A stretch of 64,000 nt of DNA from Lycorma delicatula (lineage: Eukaryota > Arthropoda > Insecta > Hemiptera > Fulgoridae), in assembly GCF_047948215.1 (NCBI RefSeq), contig NC_134456.1, forward strand, positions 55,693,959 through 55,757,958, given 5' to 3'. The translations under genes and the position numbers were made by a program. Below are positions 1 to 9,689 of this stretch, in pieces. Each line of letters opens with the position of its first letter. Position 1 is the stretch's first letter. Under the pieces are notes generated by a model that saw nothing but the letters and a program-made list of their open reading frames with translations, had not been told where the DNA came from and did not search any database.

Positions 1-595
1 TTAAAAATGTTTTCTTTGTATTTTAATTTTTTGTGAAAATGAATCGGCTTCATCGAATATACCGGTGACTACAAACTAACCTAGATAGTGTAGTGTGGCT
101 ACGATAGATTTCAAGTGGATGGTGGAGTAGCTGTCATATTTATCATTTATCTGCTCCTACTTTGTTTAATTTTTTTATTTAATTCAGTGGACTCTTAACT
201 AGTGTGGCTTACATAGTTTATATTAGCTATATTTTTTCAATTGTACTTAGTTTTAAACAAAATAATTGAGATACGAGAAATTACCCTAAGGTAGCGTACC
301 GTAATATTATGTAAAAAATTTCTCTGGAGATTGCTGGTCTTATATTTTAATTGAAAAAAAAGATTAATTGTCATTACACCAGACAGAATGAAAAGATATT
401 TTTTTTACATGTTTATAAAAATAGTTACTTAGATTATTTTTATGCATATACCAAAAATCAAGATGATATATTTATTTTTTAAGGAGAAATTTCAAAATAG
501 TAAATTTCATTATTACACCATTTTAGTAAAATAGGATATTTTTAGTTATGACCATGTGTTCTTTAAAGGTTGTATGATAATACTGTATATTATTA

Positions 596-636
<41 letters not shown>

Positions 637-756
637 AGGGGGGAGTGTGCACGCGCAATTTATTGAAAAAAATTAATTTGTGATGAAAATTCCTATACAT
701 TACGAAGATTAATAAGTAAATTTTTTTTCAAAGCAGAGGATCGAAAATATCATTAC
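1..756. other. AT-rich intergenic sequence with a TG microsatellite
   Basis: I see no coding signal here. The stretch is AT-rich with many homopolymer runs. Positions 598-633 are an uninterrupted TG dinucleotide microsatellite of about 18 units. It is followed by a short G-rich patch and then the start of the Jockey-like fragment. Confidence 0.7.
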
Positions 757-1053
757 GTAATAAACAACTGCTGTACTCAGCGATTTGGACCAATGGATTC
801 CAACTGTGGGGTACGACAAGCGAGAGTATCATTAAAGTCGTACAGAGATTCCAGATCGAACTCTTCTGAAATATAATAGAAGCACAGTGGTGTGCAAAAA
901 ACACTGAAATACACGATTGTCTGGGGGCTAACCGTTCGAGAGGAGATGCGGCGATTCGGTACAAGATACAAAACGAGACTGAACAGACATATGAACTGGC
1001 TTGCAGTTAACCTCCTGGATAACAGCGAGGACGTAAGGCGCCGAAAGCGATAG
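757..1053 (+). pseudogene. Jockey-like LINE, C-terminal end of the RT ORF (relic)
   Basis: The plus-strand translation matches the last part of insect Jockey-type reverse transcriptase ORFs. A stretch reading NKQLLYSAIW...QLWG is followed by IIKVVQRFQ, a typical thumb/C-terminal pattern. After a frame change near 920-935 the match resumes with VREEMRRFGTRYKTRL and ends RRRKR at a TAG (1051-1053), close to where such ORFs normally end. A TGA at 866-868 and the frameshift break it. Only about 100 codons of the C-terminus remain; endonuclease and RT core are absent, the usual 5' truncation. The assignment rests on remembered family patterns. Confidence 0.75.
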
Positions 1054-2375
1054 CATATTGGTGTGTTTGGCATGTCTCCAGCCACCACCCCAACACGGTC
1101 CGATAATGTGGCTCTCGCCACATCGACTCGCCGCTTGTGAGTGGTCAATTTTCCTCTTGATCTCAAGGTTCCAGGGTGGCCCGGTCTCTGGCACTCCCAA
1201 GAGCAGGGCAGTCAAACATCAGGTGTTCATTTGACAGGACCTCCCCGCAGACACACAGCTCATCAGCTGCCCGGCGGAACCGATACAGATAACGGTTCAA
1301 GTTGAGGTGGTTCGTGAGCATCTGGGCAGCCGTTGCCCTTAGAAACGAACTCGAAGCATACCGTCCACCCAGATCCTGTATAAACTTGTTCAAAGATCTT
1401 CCCTTAGTCATGGTGTCCAATTGCAGCTGCCATGCTTCCATCGCGTGGCTCTGCAGCCTCTTCCGCAGGCGGGAGATGGACAACTAAACGAAATTTAGAT
1501 TTGGTGTATTATGATTACCGTGTATTATTGCTCAGGAACTGCCAGGGCTCGAAACCGCATCCCAAATATCTCAGCCTCCCGGCCTCTTTGCAATCTCCAC
1601 ATGGCTGCCTGAACTTTCACCACTAAATCGATTGGCAGAGCCTTTCCCAATACGGTGGTAGCCTCGTAGGAGGTTGTTCTAAAAACACCATACAATTAAG
1701 GCTATGCGCTGGGCACTCCTTAAATTTTGAAGAAGTGCTCTCTTCATATCCAACCTATGCGCTAAAATGGGTGCAGCGTACCTCGGAACACCATGTACAT
1801 TTGACAGCCTGATAACCCATAGTCTTTCCGACCAATCCTCCTAAGTTTGTGCATCACGGAGATGGCTTCTGCCGCTACTTGCCTAATGTGGTTCCTAAAA
1901 TGCAAATTTTCATCAAACAAAACACTTATGAACTCTAAATCGGCTGATTACACAGCCTTTATATTTAATAGGATGGTTACGATTGTACGATAATTTTTCT
2001 GCACCCTTGAGAATCATAAACTTCGTGTTGGGCACAGAAATCTTTAAATTTTGTATGTCCATCCAGCTCTCTGCGGTGAATAAGGCTGCCTGCGTCCAGT
2101 ATTTTAGCTAAGATCGTGAATTACCACAAACTAAATGGATACAGTTATCGGCGAAAGCCTGGTCCGTGACCCCTTCTGGAAATTTCAATCCCAGAAATCC
2201 GTCGAATACCAGGTTCCACAGAAGAGGACTGAGAACGGAACCTTGCGGGCTTCCCCTGGTAACGGAGTTTTCCACAACTAGGTGCGCATCCTTAAACAAA
2301 TTATCACGGTTATACGGTTATACAAATTATCACGTACCACGGCCTGCAGGGCTACGAAAGGATTGCATATATTAA
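1054..2375 (-). pseudogene. R1-like LINE, RT and C-terminal region (relic)
   Basis: Read on the minus strand from about 2375 downward, the translation shows the RT motif GSPQGSVLSPLLWNLVFDG (about 2190-2260) and the catalytic box as FADN instead of FADD. Next comes a linker resembling NTKFMILKGAEK, then FRTTSYEATTVLGKALPIDL and AAMWRLQRGREAEIFGM, and at 1163-1483 a C-terminal domain with RYLYRFRRAADELCVCG and HLMFDCPAL, the Cys/His cluster of R1/TRAS-type ORF2. Several stops and frameshifts separate the pieces, and the endonuclease and first RT motifs are missing. The FADN change alters a metal-binding residue. The 3' end lies tail to tail against the Jockey-like fragment; the exact boundary between 1054 and 1160 is unclear. 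Confidence 0.8.
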
Positions 2376-2909
2376 ATCTGTGAGTTTTCCGGAATTTGAG
2401 ATGAATCAACTACCCTAAGATGTTGTGCATTGCTTTCATTTTATTTCGCCACTTACTTTTGATGGTTTTTTGATTTTTTCTTTGTTTGATTAATGTAATA
2501 GATGTAAATTTGTGTAATTGATAATACTATTTTTTGATGTTAATGCTGTTATGTTCTGAACTTGATTAATTTTCTTTGGTCTCATCTTTGTTTGTAATTA
2601 TTTATGTTTATGTGTACAGTACAAGATATGTTTACATTTTTCCAGTTATTTCAATTGAAACCCTTCTTTTCATATCATTTCTTTTTGTATTCAAATTTAC
2701 TTATAATTCGGAACTGATTTAAATTAAACACTGCGCCCAAAAAATCTTCTGTTTAAGTTATCTCGAAAAAACTTCTTAATGGACCACCATAGAAATTTGT
2801 TCGCTAATAAAAAAAGATTCATTGAATACAGAATAAAATCCCGAATTGAGAACCTCTGTACGTTATAATTAATTATCAATTATATTATCACGCAGCAAAA
2901 ATGTGAAAA
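2376..2909. other. AT-rich intergenic sequence, nothing recognised
   Basis: There is no coding signal and no clear repeat boundary until the Helitron-like 5' terminus at 2910. A short imperfect duplication of cggttataca/ttatcacg lies at about 2300-2335, inside the end of the R1-like relic. Confidence 0.6.
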
Positions 2910-3241
2910 TCTATATATATAAAAGGCAATGTTCGTATGTGTATCGCTATAGAGTAAAAACTACTGGAATGATTTATGCAAAATTTACGACTTTTGCAAA
3001 ATGGTTCGAAGAAGGTTTAAAGTTACAGAAATCCTCGATATGAACAGTAAAAAGAAGGTTAGGGGTATTTTGAACAAACTACTGTGTTTAGGGAGTAGAT
3101 TGAATTAAATCTGATAGGTAGTGCTGTTCTGACAATTGCATTTTTTTACGTTGTGATTAGAAAGTGGAAGGTTACATTTTGTGAAGTTCCGTAATGTTCA
3201 GTTTTTTAATGTTTTATCAGACTTTCATTTACGTTCATTTA

Positions 3242-3282
<41 letters not shown>

Positions 3283-3300
3283 AGCACTACCGGGTTAGCA
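2910..3300 (+). mobile_element. Short non-autonomous Helitron-like element, copy A
   Basis: The element begins TCTATATATATAAAAGGC at 2910, the TC-plus-TATA-rich start seen in many insect Helitrons, right after an A. Its body (2925-3230) aligns by eye with the element at 36671-37327 read on the minus strand, sharing blocks such as gaaggtttaaag, gaaatcctcgat, taggggtattttgaac and gtgaagttccgtaatgtt. Near the 3' end a (TA)n run (3247-3279) precedes cgaagcactaccgggttagc, a degraded version of the 3' hairpin and CTAG end of copy B. It has no ORF. The 3' terminus no longer shows CTAG. Confidence 0.7.
3247..3279. repeat. (TA)n microsatellite inside Helitron-like copy A
   Basis: This is an uninterrupted TA repeat of about 16 units. 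It sits just before the 3' hairpin remnant, the same place where copy B (36671-37327) carries a long TG/CA repeat. Confidence 0.95.
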
Positions 3301-3326
3301 CTGAAGTCGAACACGCGTCGAATGAC

Positions 3327-3956
3327 TTGATGAATGGGATATTCAGGGCGAGACGACGGGCAATGCGATTAGTTGTTCGTTTCAACCACGATGCTCCGCC
3401 ACCACCATCATCAGCATCACCATCTAACCATCAAGAAGAAGATGCAGAATCCGATGGGTCCGTAACGGATTTCAGTCCGAACGACAACAACAGCAATAAC
3501 AATGATAATCAGCCACCATCATCGCCATTACCAGATAATGAATTACAAAACATACATGAAATTATCGATGGTGTTAATGGACAGAGTAGTAGTACCAATC
3601 ATTGTGTTCGTCGTGGACATCAATGTCGACGTCGACATGTTCGAGTGTGTCGTCTTCCGGAGGTCACAGTCGTGAATGTTAGTTCGACACCATGTCCACG
3701 TCGATCTCATTGTAGAACTCTAAATAGAATTCTACAACAGGTCGACGCTAATTCAAGCCAGTCTGTTGAGGTCAATGATGGAAATTCATCAACCGACAGA
3801 TTTCCGATCTGTTTAACAGAATCAATAACTGTCGAGTTGTTGGTTTGCAGTCATCGATACTGCGAAGGCTGTATGCGAAAATTAGCGAGGTACAGCAGAA
3901 ATTGTCCCGTCTGTCGACGAGATGTATTGGGCTACCGCAGAAAAGTAATTTTTTAA
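3327..3956 (+). CDS. RING-finger-like protein, 209 codons, first zinc ligand missing
   Basis: The ORF has an ATG start and a TAA stop. Residues 24-75 are a low-complexity Pro/Ser/Asp/Asn stretch, 93-130 are Arg/Cys/His-rich, and 159-196 resemble a C3HC4 RING: Phe159-Pro-Ile-Cys162, Cys174-Ser-His176, Cys179-x2-Cys182, Cys193-Pro-Val-Cys196. A RING needs CxxC at the first position. Here the first Cys is Phe (ttt, one base from tgt), so zinc site 1 would lack a ligand. RING proteins usually act as E3 ubiquitin ligases. The broken polB on the opposite strand 0.4 kb away suggests this could be cargo of a Polinton or virus-derived element, but a host-gene fragment or single exon is equally possible. 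No promoter was identified. Confidence 0.5.
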   Translation: MMNGIFRARRRAMRLVVRFNHDAPPPPSSASPSNHQEEDAESDGSVTDFSPNDNNSNNNDNQPPSSPLPDNELQNIHEIIDGVNGQSSSTNHCVRRGHQCRRRHVRVCRLPEVTVVNVSSTPCPRRSHCRTLNRILQQVDANSSQSVEVNDGNSSTDRFPICLTESITVELLVCSHRYCEGCMRKLARYSRNCPVCRRDVLGYRRKVIF

Positions 3957-4017
3957 AAAAATTATTCATATTATTTCATATTTTTTACATATAATTTTTT
4001 CACTTACAATAAAAGAA

Positions 4018-4145
4018 AGGCAATATATAGCCGCACAAAAATGAACAATAGTCGTGATCAATAATTTATTACATAATGGTTTTTTTAAATAAACGTAAGT
4101 CAATATATATCCGCATGATAAAAAAATGAACAATAGTCATGGTCG
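4018..4145. repeat. Imperfect direct duplication, spacing about 80 bp
   Basis: The block caatatatagccgcac...aaaatgaacaatagtc at about 4020-4055 recurs at about 4101-4140 as caatatatatccgcat...aaaatgaacaatagtc. A smaller duplication, attttgcaaagggtt, follows at about 4242-4277. Both look like local duplications in decaying sequence between the RING ORF and polB. Confidence 0.7.
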
Positions 4146-4379
4146 AGGACTACTAGGGTTTTGTTGGACTACAATAGTCATGTCCGTTGGCTATGAGCAC
4201 TTTGTTTACGATACTTGGTCTCTTTTGTGGAGTGTTGTCGTCATTTTGCAAAGGGTTGCAATAATTTTGCAAAGGGTTTTCCTACAGTATCCATTGCAAA
4301 AGATTTTAGACACGATCTGTACAAAAAAAGTCTTTTTAATGATTCCATTATGTACACAAGCGCGTACGGGATCATAAGC

Positions 4380-5522
4380 ACTTTGCACAATATATTTTCT
4401 ATTAACAAGTCAAAATTCTTCTCCTTCTTGTTGAAATCGAGAATGCTATATATCTTAGCACGAAGTCAAACAAATTCACGAATAGCTTTTCCATTCATTT
4501 CGTCTTTGAATTTACCAAGTTGTTTCTTATTGGTATTACTAAAACATACGTGATCGCAAGGGTAATATGAAGTCGCGATCGATAATGTGAAGAATATCGT
4601 TGTAAACGTTATCGGTCACGATATGATACATCAGACTGTCTTTATCGGTCATTAGAAGATTTATATTATGACCGTACTTTTCCACCATGTAGTCATAGTG
4701 GAATTCGTACATATTCATTTTGCTAATGTCCAATACGGTAAAACCGATGTAGATCGGACGATTGAGGAATATCTCCGTTTTCTTCAGACTTACCCCGACG
4801 AGATCCTTGTTATAGATGTACCGAGCCTTAACTATCGGTTTTGCAATCACCTTATCCAGCTTACGTTCGTTAGTGACCAGTTTGAAGTCTATTCTGTTTC
4901 GTACGTTTTCGAAGGACTTGCCGTACACCGCGTTGTTCATTAACTTGAAAATGTCCTTTTCAAAACTGTTTCGTGCTTGCGCACGCGTTTCAGTATTGAA
5001 GTCGATGTACGGTTTCAACCAAGGAGACTGGGAGAATTCCAGAACTCTGTAAACGTTTTTCACTTTCAGTCCTAGTCGAGTGTATAACTTTAGGTTTCTG
5101 TAATGTAAAACATATCGTGCCTTGTCGTACAATGTTGTCATTAATTTCTTTACGGGACATCTCTTTATGTCCTTCAAATAGGGGAACAACATGTCATCGA
5201 TTACATAGACGTAACCGGATAGAAGATGATGGGCTACCTTATCGGTAAAACTAGCGTTAGAATTAGGGGTGGCAGTGTCCATCGGATGAACAAAAGATTC
5301 GAAATCCGCATACACCGCATACGGAACGTAGAGTGTGGACGAGTAGACCCTAAACTTCATCACGCATTCCCATTCTTTAACAGGATCGGGTAATCTTATC
5401 CTTTGTGCACCGTGTCGCTTACACTCGATGAAATGTTTGTTTAGGTTTTGTGTAGCGACGAGTGAACCTGATGAACTAAAACGGCGCAGACAATACGGAC
5501 TATATTGACTGCTGCATCGACT
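4380..5522 (-). pseudogene. Protein-primed family B DNA polymerase relic (Polinton/Maverick or virus-like)
   Basis: A minus-strand frame is open from 5522 to 4539, with its first ATG at 5363. Upstream of that ATG it encodes a Cys/His zinc-binding module. Numbered from the ATG, the exonuclease I box YADFES is at residues 18-23, then at about 60 the sequence jumps to the region before motif B (KLMNNAVYGK, 140-149) and reaches motif C with a preserved D-x-D (TDKDS, 239-243). ExoII, ExoIII and the palm motif A are absent, so about the middle third is deleted. The C-terminal region continues in another frame below about 4565 and carries an in-frame TGA at 4466-4468. The family replicates linear DNA with protein-primed ends and is carried by Polintons, adintoviruses and some linear plasmids. 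This copy cannot be functional. Confidence 0.85.
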
Positions 5523-5862
5523 CTATGTTAAACATGAATGGAGACGAGATAGCCCGTTCATACCAGGTTTGGTATTTATAAGGCAATAATGGAATTTATC
5601 TCTCGTGCGAGCTGATTCCCGACGCTGCGATTGGACAGCTTCAGACCGCGTCGGATCCACAATTCTTCAGTCGAGCGCCACGTCCCGCACTGTAAACATC
5701 TTTCTCTACGTCTGTCCGCTGACGCACGCACGCGCACACACCGCCGCCTCACAGTGCACGATCCACGACGAGATCCTCACTCTGTGACGCGCGCCTCCCG
5801 ACGCTGTCGCATGGACGACCAGGATCATACTCGAGGTACGTCGTCAAAAAACACGTCACAAT

Positions 5863-5890
5863 CCAAGATGGCCGTCCACCGCCATCTTGG
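5863..5890. repeat. Inverted repeat, 10-bp arms
   Basis: The arms CCAAGATGGC (5863-5872) and GCCATCTTGG (5881-5890) are perfectly complementary around an 8-nt spacer. It is built from two opposed copies of the YY1/Pho-like motif. Confidence 0.9.
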
Positions 5891-6019
5891 CGGGCTACGG
5901 CGTCACTGACGTCACTATCCAAGATGACCGACCACCTCCATCTTGTCCACCATCATAGTCGCTATCTTAAATTGGCGGACAAGATGGCCGCCAAGATAAC
6001 CGACGGTCGCCATCATGGA

Positions 6020-6051
6020 TTCCAAGATGGCGGCCGTCCGCCATCTTGGAA
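6020..6051. repeat. Inverted repeat, 14-bp perfect arms, 4-nt loop
   Basis: The arms TTCCAAGATGGCGG (6020-6033) and CCGCCATCTTGGAA (6038-6051) flank CCGT. It is the longest and most perfect hairpin in the motif cluster and contains two complete YY1/Pho-type sites. Confidence 0.95.
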
Positions 6052-6070
6052 GGACGTCATTTTTGACGAC

Positions 6071-7614
6071 GTACCCCTATTTCCGTACTACTATCGGTCT
6101 AGTGGTTGGGAGGCTCTGTCAAGATTTCTGCCAATTATTTTAAATACATATAGATTAATAACCAGTTATTCCATTATTTTCTTATTAACCAAATATTAAC
6201 TTAGAATATATATTTTTAGGTAAGTAATCTAAATAAAATAGTGTTTATCCTTATTTTATTATTTTATCTGTTTTTATTTTATTTTTATGAACTAAGTAAT
6301 GCAGTAAGCCTTCAACTTCGATCGAAGATTCTTAATATTTTTTTAATATTTAGTTAGAAAAGATTAAAAAATAAAATATTATCTGCCATCGGTCGTTCTT
6401 TACTTTGATTTTCAGCGGTATGCGTATAGAATGAATTTTAAGTATGGAATACGCTAAATGAAAGAAACGAGTATAACGATTTATTTTTAATATTCATAAG
6501 TCATCCGTCAATAAAAAATGTCTGCAAGGTTATCAGTAGGCGTATGGTGGATATAAATTTGAAAAGCATTATTAGTGATTAACTATTCTTGTGTAGGTTT
6601 TTTTTTTTTAGATATCAAGTATAATCCTCAGAGAATGGGTTCGTTCGCTGAGTTACCTCTTATGCTTTTTTCTACTACATCATTTTCAACAATAAAAGTC
6701 TTTTAATATTATTTTAAAAGAATAATAAAATTTGTCAAGCAATTGGGTGTTTCCGCAATTATCACAAATTTAATAACGTTTTTACTGTTTATCCTAAGTT
6801 AATCGTTTACCATGAACTATAATTATAAAAAAAATAAATTTTGCGCTTATAAAATATGTATCACGATCTCGAGTTATACGACTAAAGCTAATATTCTTGC
6901 ATATTATGATAACCTCACTAATTTGAGTATTGTAAAGGTAAGTCCAGATTTGGATTCATATTCTGAAGGAAATTCATTATAATAAAACGTTTTTAAAAAA
7001 AAATATATAAACACTCCTCCACCTGGATGTTTTGTTTGTCTTATTTTTAATATTATTTCAAAAAATTACTGTTGAATTGTTATTTAACATGTTATTAGAT
7101 TTGCTACCTTATGCATTTTTGGTTACACAATGTTATATTCACACTTGTTGACTGCGAAAATAAGAAGACATTTTACGTTTATGATTTGCGAAACTGGATC
7201 TTACGTCATTTTTAACACTTCTATTTGTTGTATATTTTTTAAAGATATTGCCGGATTTGATACGGTTAAATATCAGATCAACTTAAAACTGTAAACTATA
7301 ACTGAGACAAGAGTTTACCTAAAGTTATGTTATTAAATTTTCTCTAAAATGTCTAAACGTCTTTCTGCCTTTTTAATTAAGGTTGACGTTGTTAAAAACA
7401 AATAAAATCAAGTCGGTGCAAATTAATTGAATTACATAAGCTTAAATATTTTTATAAGAAAAATACATTTTTTCAGTTTTATTGTAGAAATAAAAAAAGT
7501 AAAGCCTCTAAAAATTTAACATTTTATTAAAATTAAGAAAAAATTATGCGTGATTAAACATAACCAAATATATCATTTAAAAAATGCTTTACGTATTTAA
7601 AAAAAAAAAATTCA
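6071..7614. other. AT-rich intergenic sequence, nothing recognised
   Basis: I see no long ORF with family resemblance on either strand, no tRNA-like element and no clear tandem repeat. Poly-A/T runs are frequent. Confidence 0.6.
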
Positions 7615-7765
7615 CAACTTCACCCCCAACTGGGCTGTGTCCTCAAGCTGTTGCTTAAAAACTTCTCTGGGATAACACGAATGTCTCCTGACAGTTTGAA
7701 AGCAATCGGTTGGTAGGATTTCGTGTGATCTTGTTGCAAATAGACAGACAAAATTTCGCATGTAG
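7615..7765 (-). repeat. Interspersed repeat fragment, related to 40040-40220
   Basis: Blocks such as attcacaacttca, cccaa, aacacgaatgt, atcggttgg and gttgcaaatagacagacaaa match the reverse complement of about 40040-40220. Wording of the type gtttgaaagcaatcggttgg is typical of short non-coding DNA-element copies. The family is unassigned and no ends are defined. Confidence 0.5.
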
Positions 7766-8680
7766 CTATTATATTAGAAAAATGAACTTTTTTAAAAGAA
7801 ATCCTATTTTTAACTCTTTGTAATTTTCCTCCGTGGTGAACTGATAACTTGTGAATTCTGTTTTTAAGTGAATGTTCATTTTAGTTTCTTTTTTTTTTTC
7901 TCTGGATTCACATATTTATTTGCTTTTTGCTAAACTGAAAAGATATTGTATCTAGACTGCATCTACAGTCTTACCGAAGATCTAAATTCTATGTTATGCA
8001 GTCTTCTGACTGTTAGAAACTAAAAGAAGAAAGAAAAAAACTTTTTCAACACTTTCGGGCTGTAAATATCTGATCACATTTGCGCTCTTTTTTCATATTG
8101 CAATTGAAATAGGAATTTTTTATTAAACAGTAACTGTTATAAGTTTTTTTTTTAATGTTTTTCTTTATGGCACATGTTGAAGTTTTATGATAACGTTAAT
8201 TGGTATAGACTGGACGTAAGTCGTTATTTAAGCGATAATTAAGAGTAACATACCTTGCTACTGGTGTATAAGGCCCTTAAAATAGGCCTTAAAGATAAAG
8301 TGCGTCTTTTATCGTAAAGGTTTCGATTATTTTTTTTTTCTCAAAGCCTTGCGCGTTGACTTTAAAGATGTGTATCGTGGCACTCCTTCAGATATATTAA
8401 GAACTTTATTGAGAGAGATAACGCAACAGCGTTCTTGACCTTCTTGAAACTTCTCGCATAACACGGGCTGTCATTGGAGGAATCCTGCTGAAGTTCTCTC
8501 ACCCGATTAATGAATTACTGAGTCGAGTTTACGAATGTATGTATACTGTGTTTTTATCGTTAGTACTATGGAAAGTACTAACAGATGACGTTCGTATCAT
8601 CATCCAAAACTATAAATTGCAGGATGTGAAATATACAGAAAAACGTGAGAATAGGAACGCTAAAAGACATTTTGGACCAC
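7766..8680. other. AT-rich intergenic sequence, nothing recognised
   Basis: There is no supported gene. The stretch runs up to the degraded pogo-like DNA-binding region. Confidence 0.55.
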
Positions 8681-8689
8681 CACTAACAG

Positions 8690-8990
8690 AAAAAATGATT
8701 AAAACATGACGAGATCAGGACATTTTGAAAAAACTGTGCAAAGGGAAACGCAAAAACGCGGAAAACGTTCGAAGTGGCTAGAAGTAGAAAGTGAAATGTT
8801 GAAATCGAAAAATGGCATTGCGATTTCAACAAAAATGATTCGCACATACGCGGTTAAAACAACTTGTTAACGGTAATTTCACAATTTCGAAGGGGGTATC
8901 ATGGTGTTATCGATTTACTAAACTTAATGGACTCGCTATGCGTACCAAAACTAAAATTTGTTACAAAATGTCAGATTAATTTAAAAATAT
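8690..8990 (+). pseudogene. Pogo/Tigger-like transposase N-terminal (CENP-B type) HTH relic
   Basis: In pieces of several frames the plus strand reads SKWLEVESEMLKSKNGIAIS (8765-8830), then FTISKG, then W(C)YRF near 8900 and NGLAMRTKTK (8928-8960). These match the N-terminal psq/CENP-B helix-turn-helix of pogo-group transposases. Frames are broken several times and no DDE catalytic core follows. It is directly followed by the ORF at 9138-9682, which may have been part of the same element. Confidence 0.6.
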
Positions 8991-9137
8991 TAATGTGGAG
9001 CAGTTGCTTAACACGATAGCACCAAGTCTTGCGACGATGATTGAAAGAATCATTGATTCAAAGATTGAGTCGACTCATCGGAGAAAACAAAGTAAAGATG
9101 AGAAGGCTCATCCCCGAACTGACGCTGTTGACATGAG

Positions 9138-9682
9138 ACACACCAACGCCGTTTAAAAAAACACCTAAATCTGCGATTGTAAAGTCACCAACTTGTGTAA
9201 GAATTAAAAATCTTGATTTATCTGACAAAGAGAAACAGATCGCTCCGTCGTGTAGTCACAAATCTAAAGAAATTGTGACAAGAAAACCTGAATCTGCGGA
9301 AATGGAGGTGCAAGTTATTATAGAAAAAGCACCAGGCGCAGATGAAATAAAACCTGTACCAATAGAGCCTCCAAAAGCGCAAAGATCAGCTTCGGTGAGA
9401 GCATCTATTTCAGCTGGACCCAGTACTGCAGTAGAGATAGAGTCCGGCTCATCCGCCGCGGAGACATCATCGCACATTAATTTAGATTCTTTAGCAAAGA
9501 TGCTAACAGCACCGGCGAAAGTTTCATCAACTGACATCAGTCGAAGAACGTCACTGGCATCCGAAATAGAGGAAGACGATGCCATGTTTGAGGCCTCAGA
9601 TACGCTGTCATCAGAGGTTGAGGCCGTCAGAAGAATGGAGAAACATAAAAAAGGATGGCCGAAAGGAAAGCCTAGAAAGTAA
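9138..9682 (+). CDS. Unrecognised acidic, Ser/Ala-rich ORF with AT-hook-like C-terminus
   Basis: The frame is open from 9138 to TAA-flanked 9682 and has no ATG before the internal Met about 50 codons in. The first usable alternative start is GTG at 9275. A one-base shift near 9140 would join it to an upstream reading (about 8985-9135, with IAPSLATMIERIIDSKIES) that continues from the pogo-like HTH. The product is hydrophilic and probably disordered, rich in E, S, A and P, and ends HKKGWPKGKPRK, which resembles an AT-hook. Its base composition is less AT-rich than its surroundings. It could be a transposon-borne protein, a gag-like fragment or a host exon; I do not recognise the family. Confidence 0.4.
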
Positions 9683-9689
9683 TTTTATT

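Larger units (their letters stand above)
5590..6070. promoter_or_regulatory. GC-rich block with a cluster of YY1/Pho-like motifs
   Basis: This block stands out by base composition from its AT-rich surroundings. Between 5861 and 6051 the motif CAAGATGGC or its complement GCCATCTTG, including near matches, occurs about eight times on both strands (near 5863, 5880, 5919, 5936, 5979, 5989, 6021, 6040). The core GCCAT is the YY1/Pleiohomeotic binding core. A CRE-like palindrome TGACGTCA is at 5907-5914. It lies upstream of the minus-strand polB relic. A promoter, a Polycomb-response-like site or an element terminus are all possible; function is inferred from motifs only. Confidence 0.4.

Noticed and set aside
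5924..6199. 91-codon plus-strand ORF starting within the YY1-like cluster
   Set aside because: Its residues follow from the repeated CAAGATGG motif; no family resemblance, and it runs on into AT-rich sequence.
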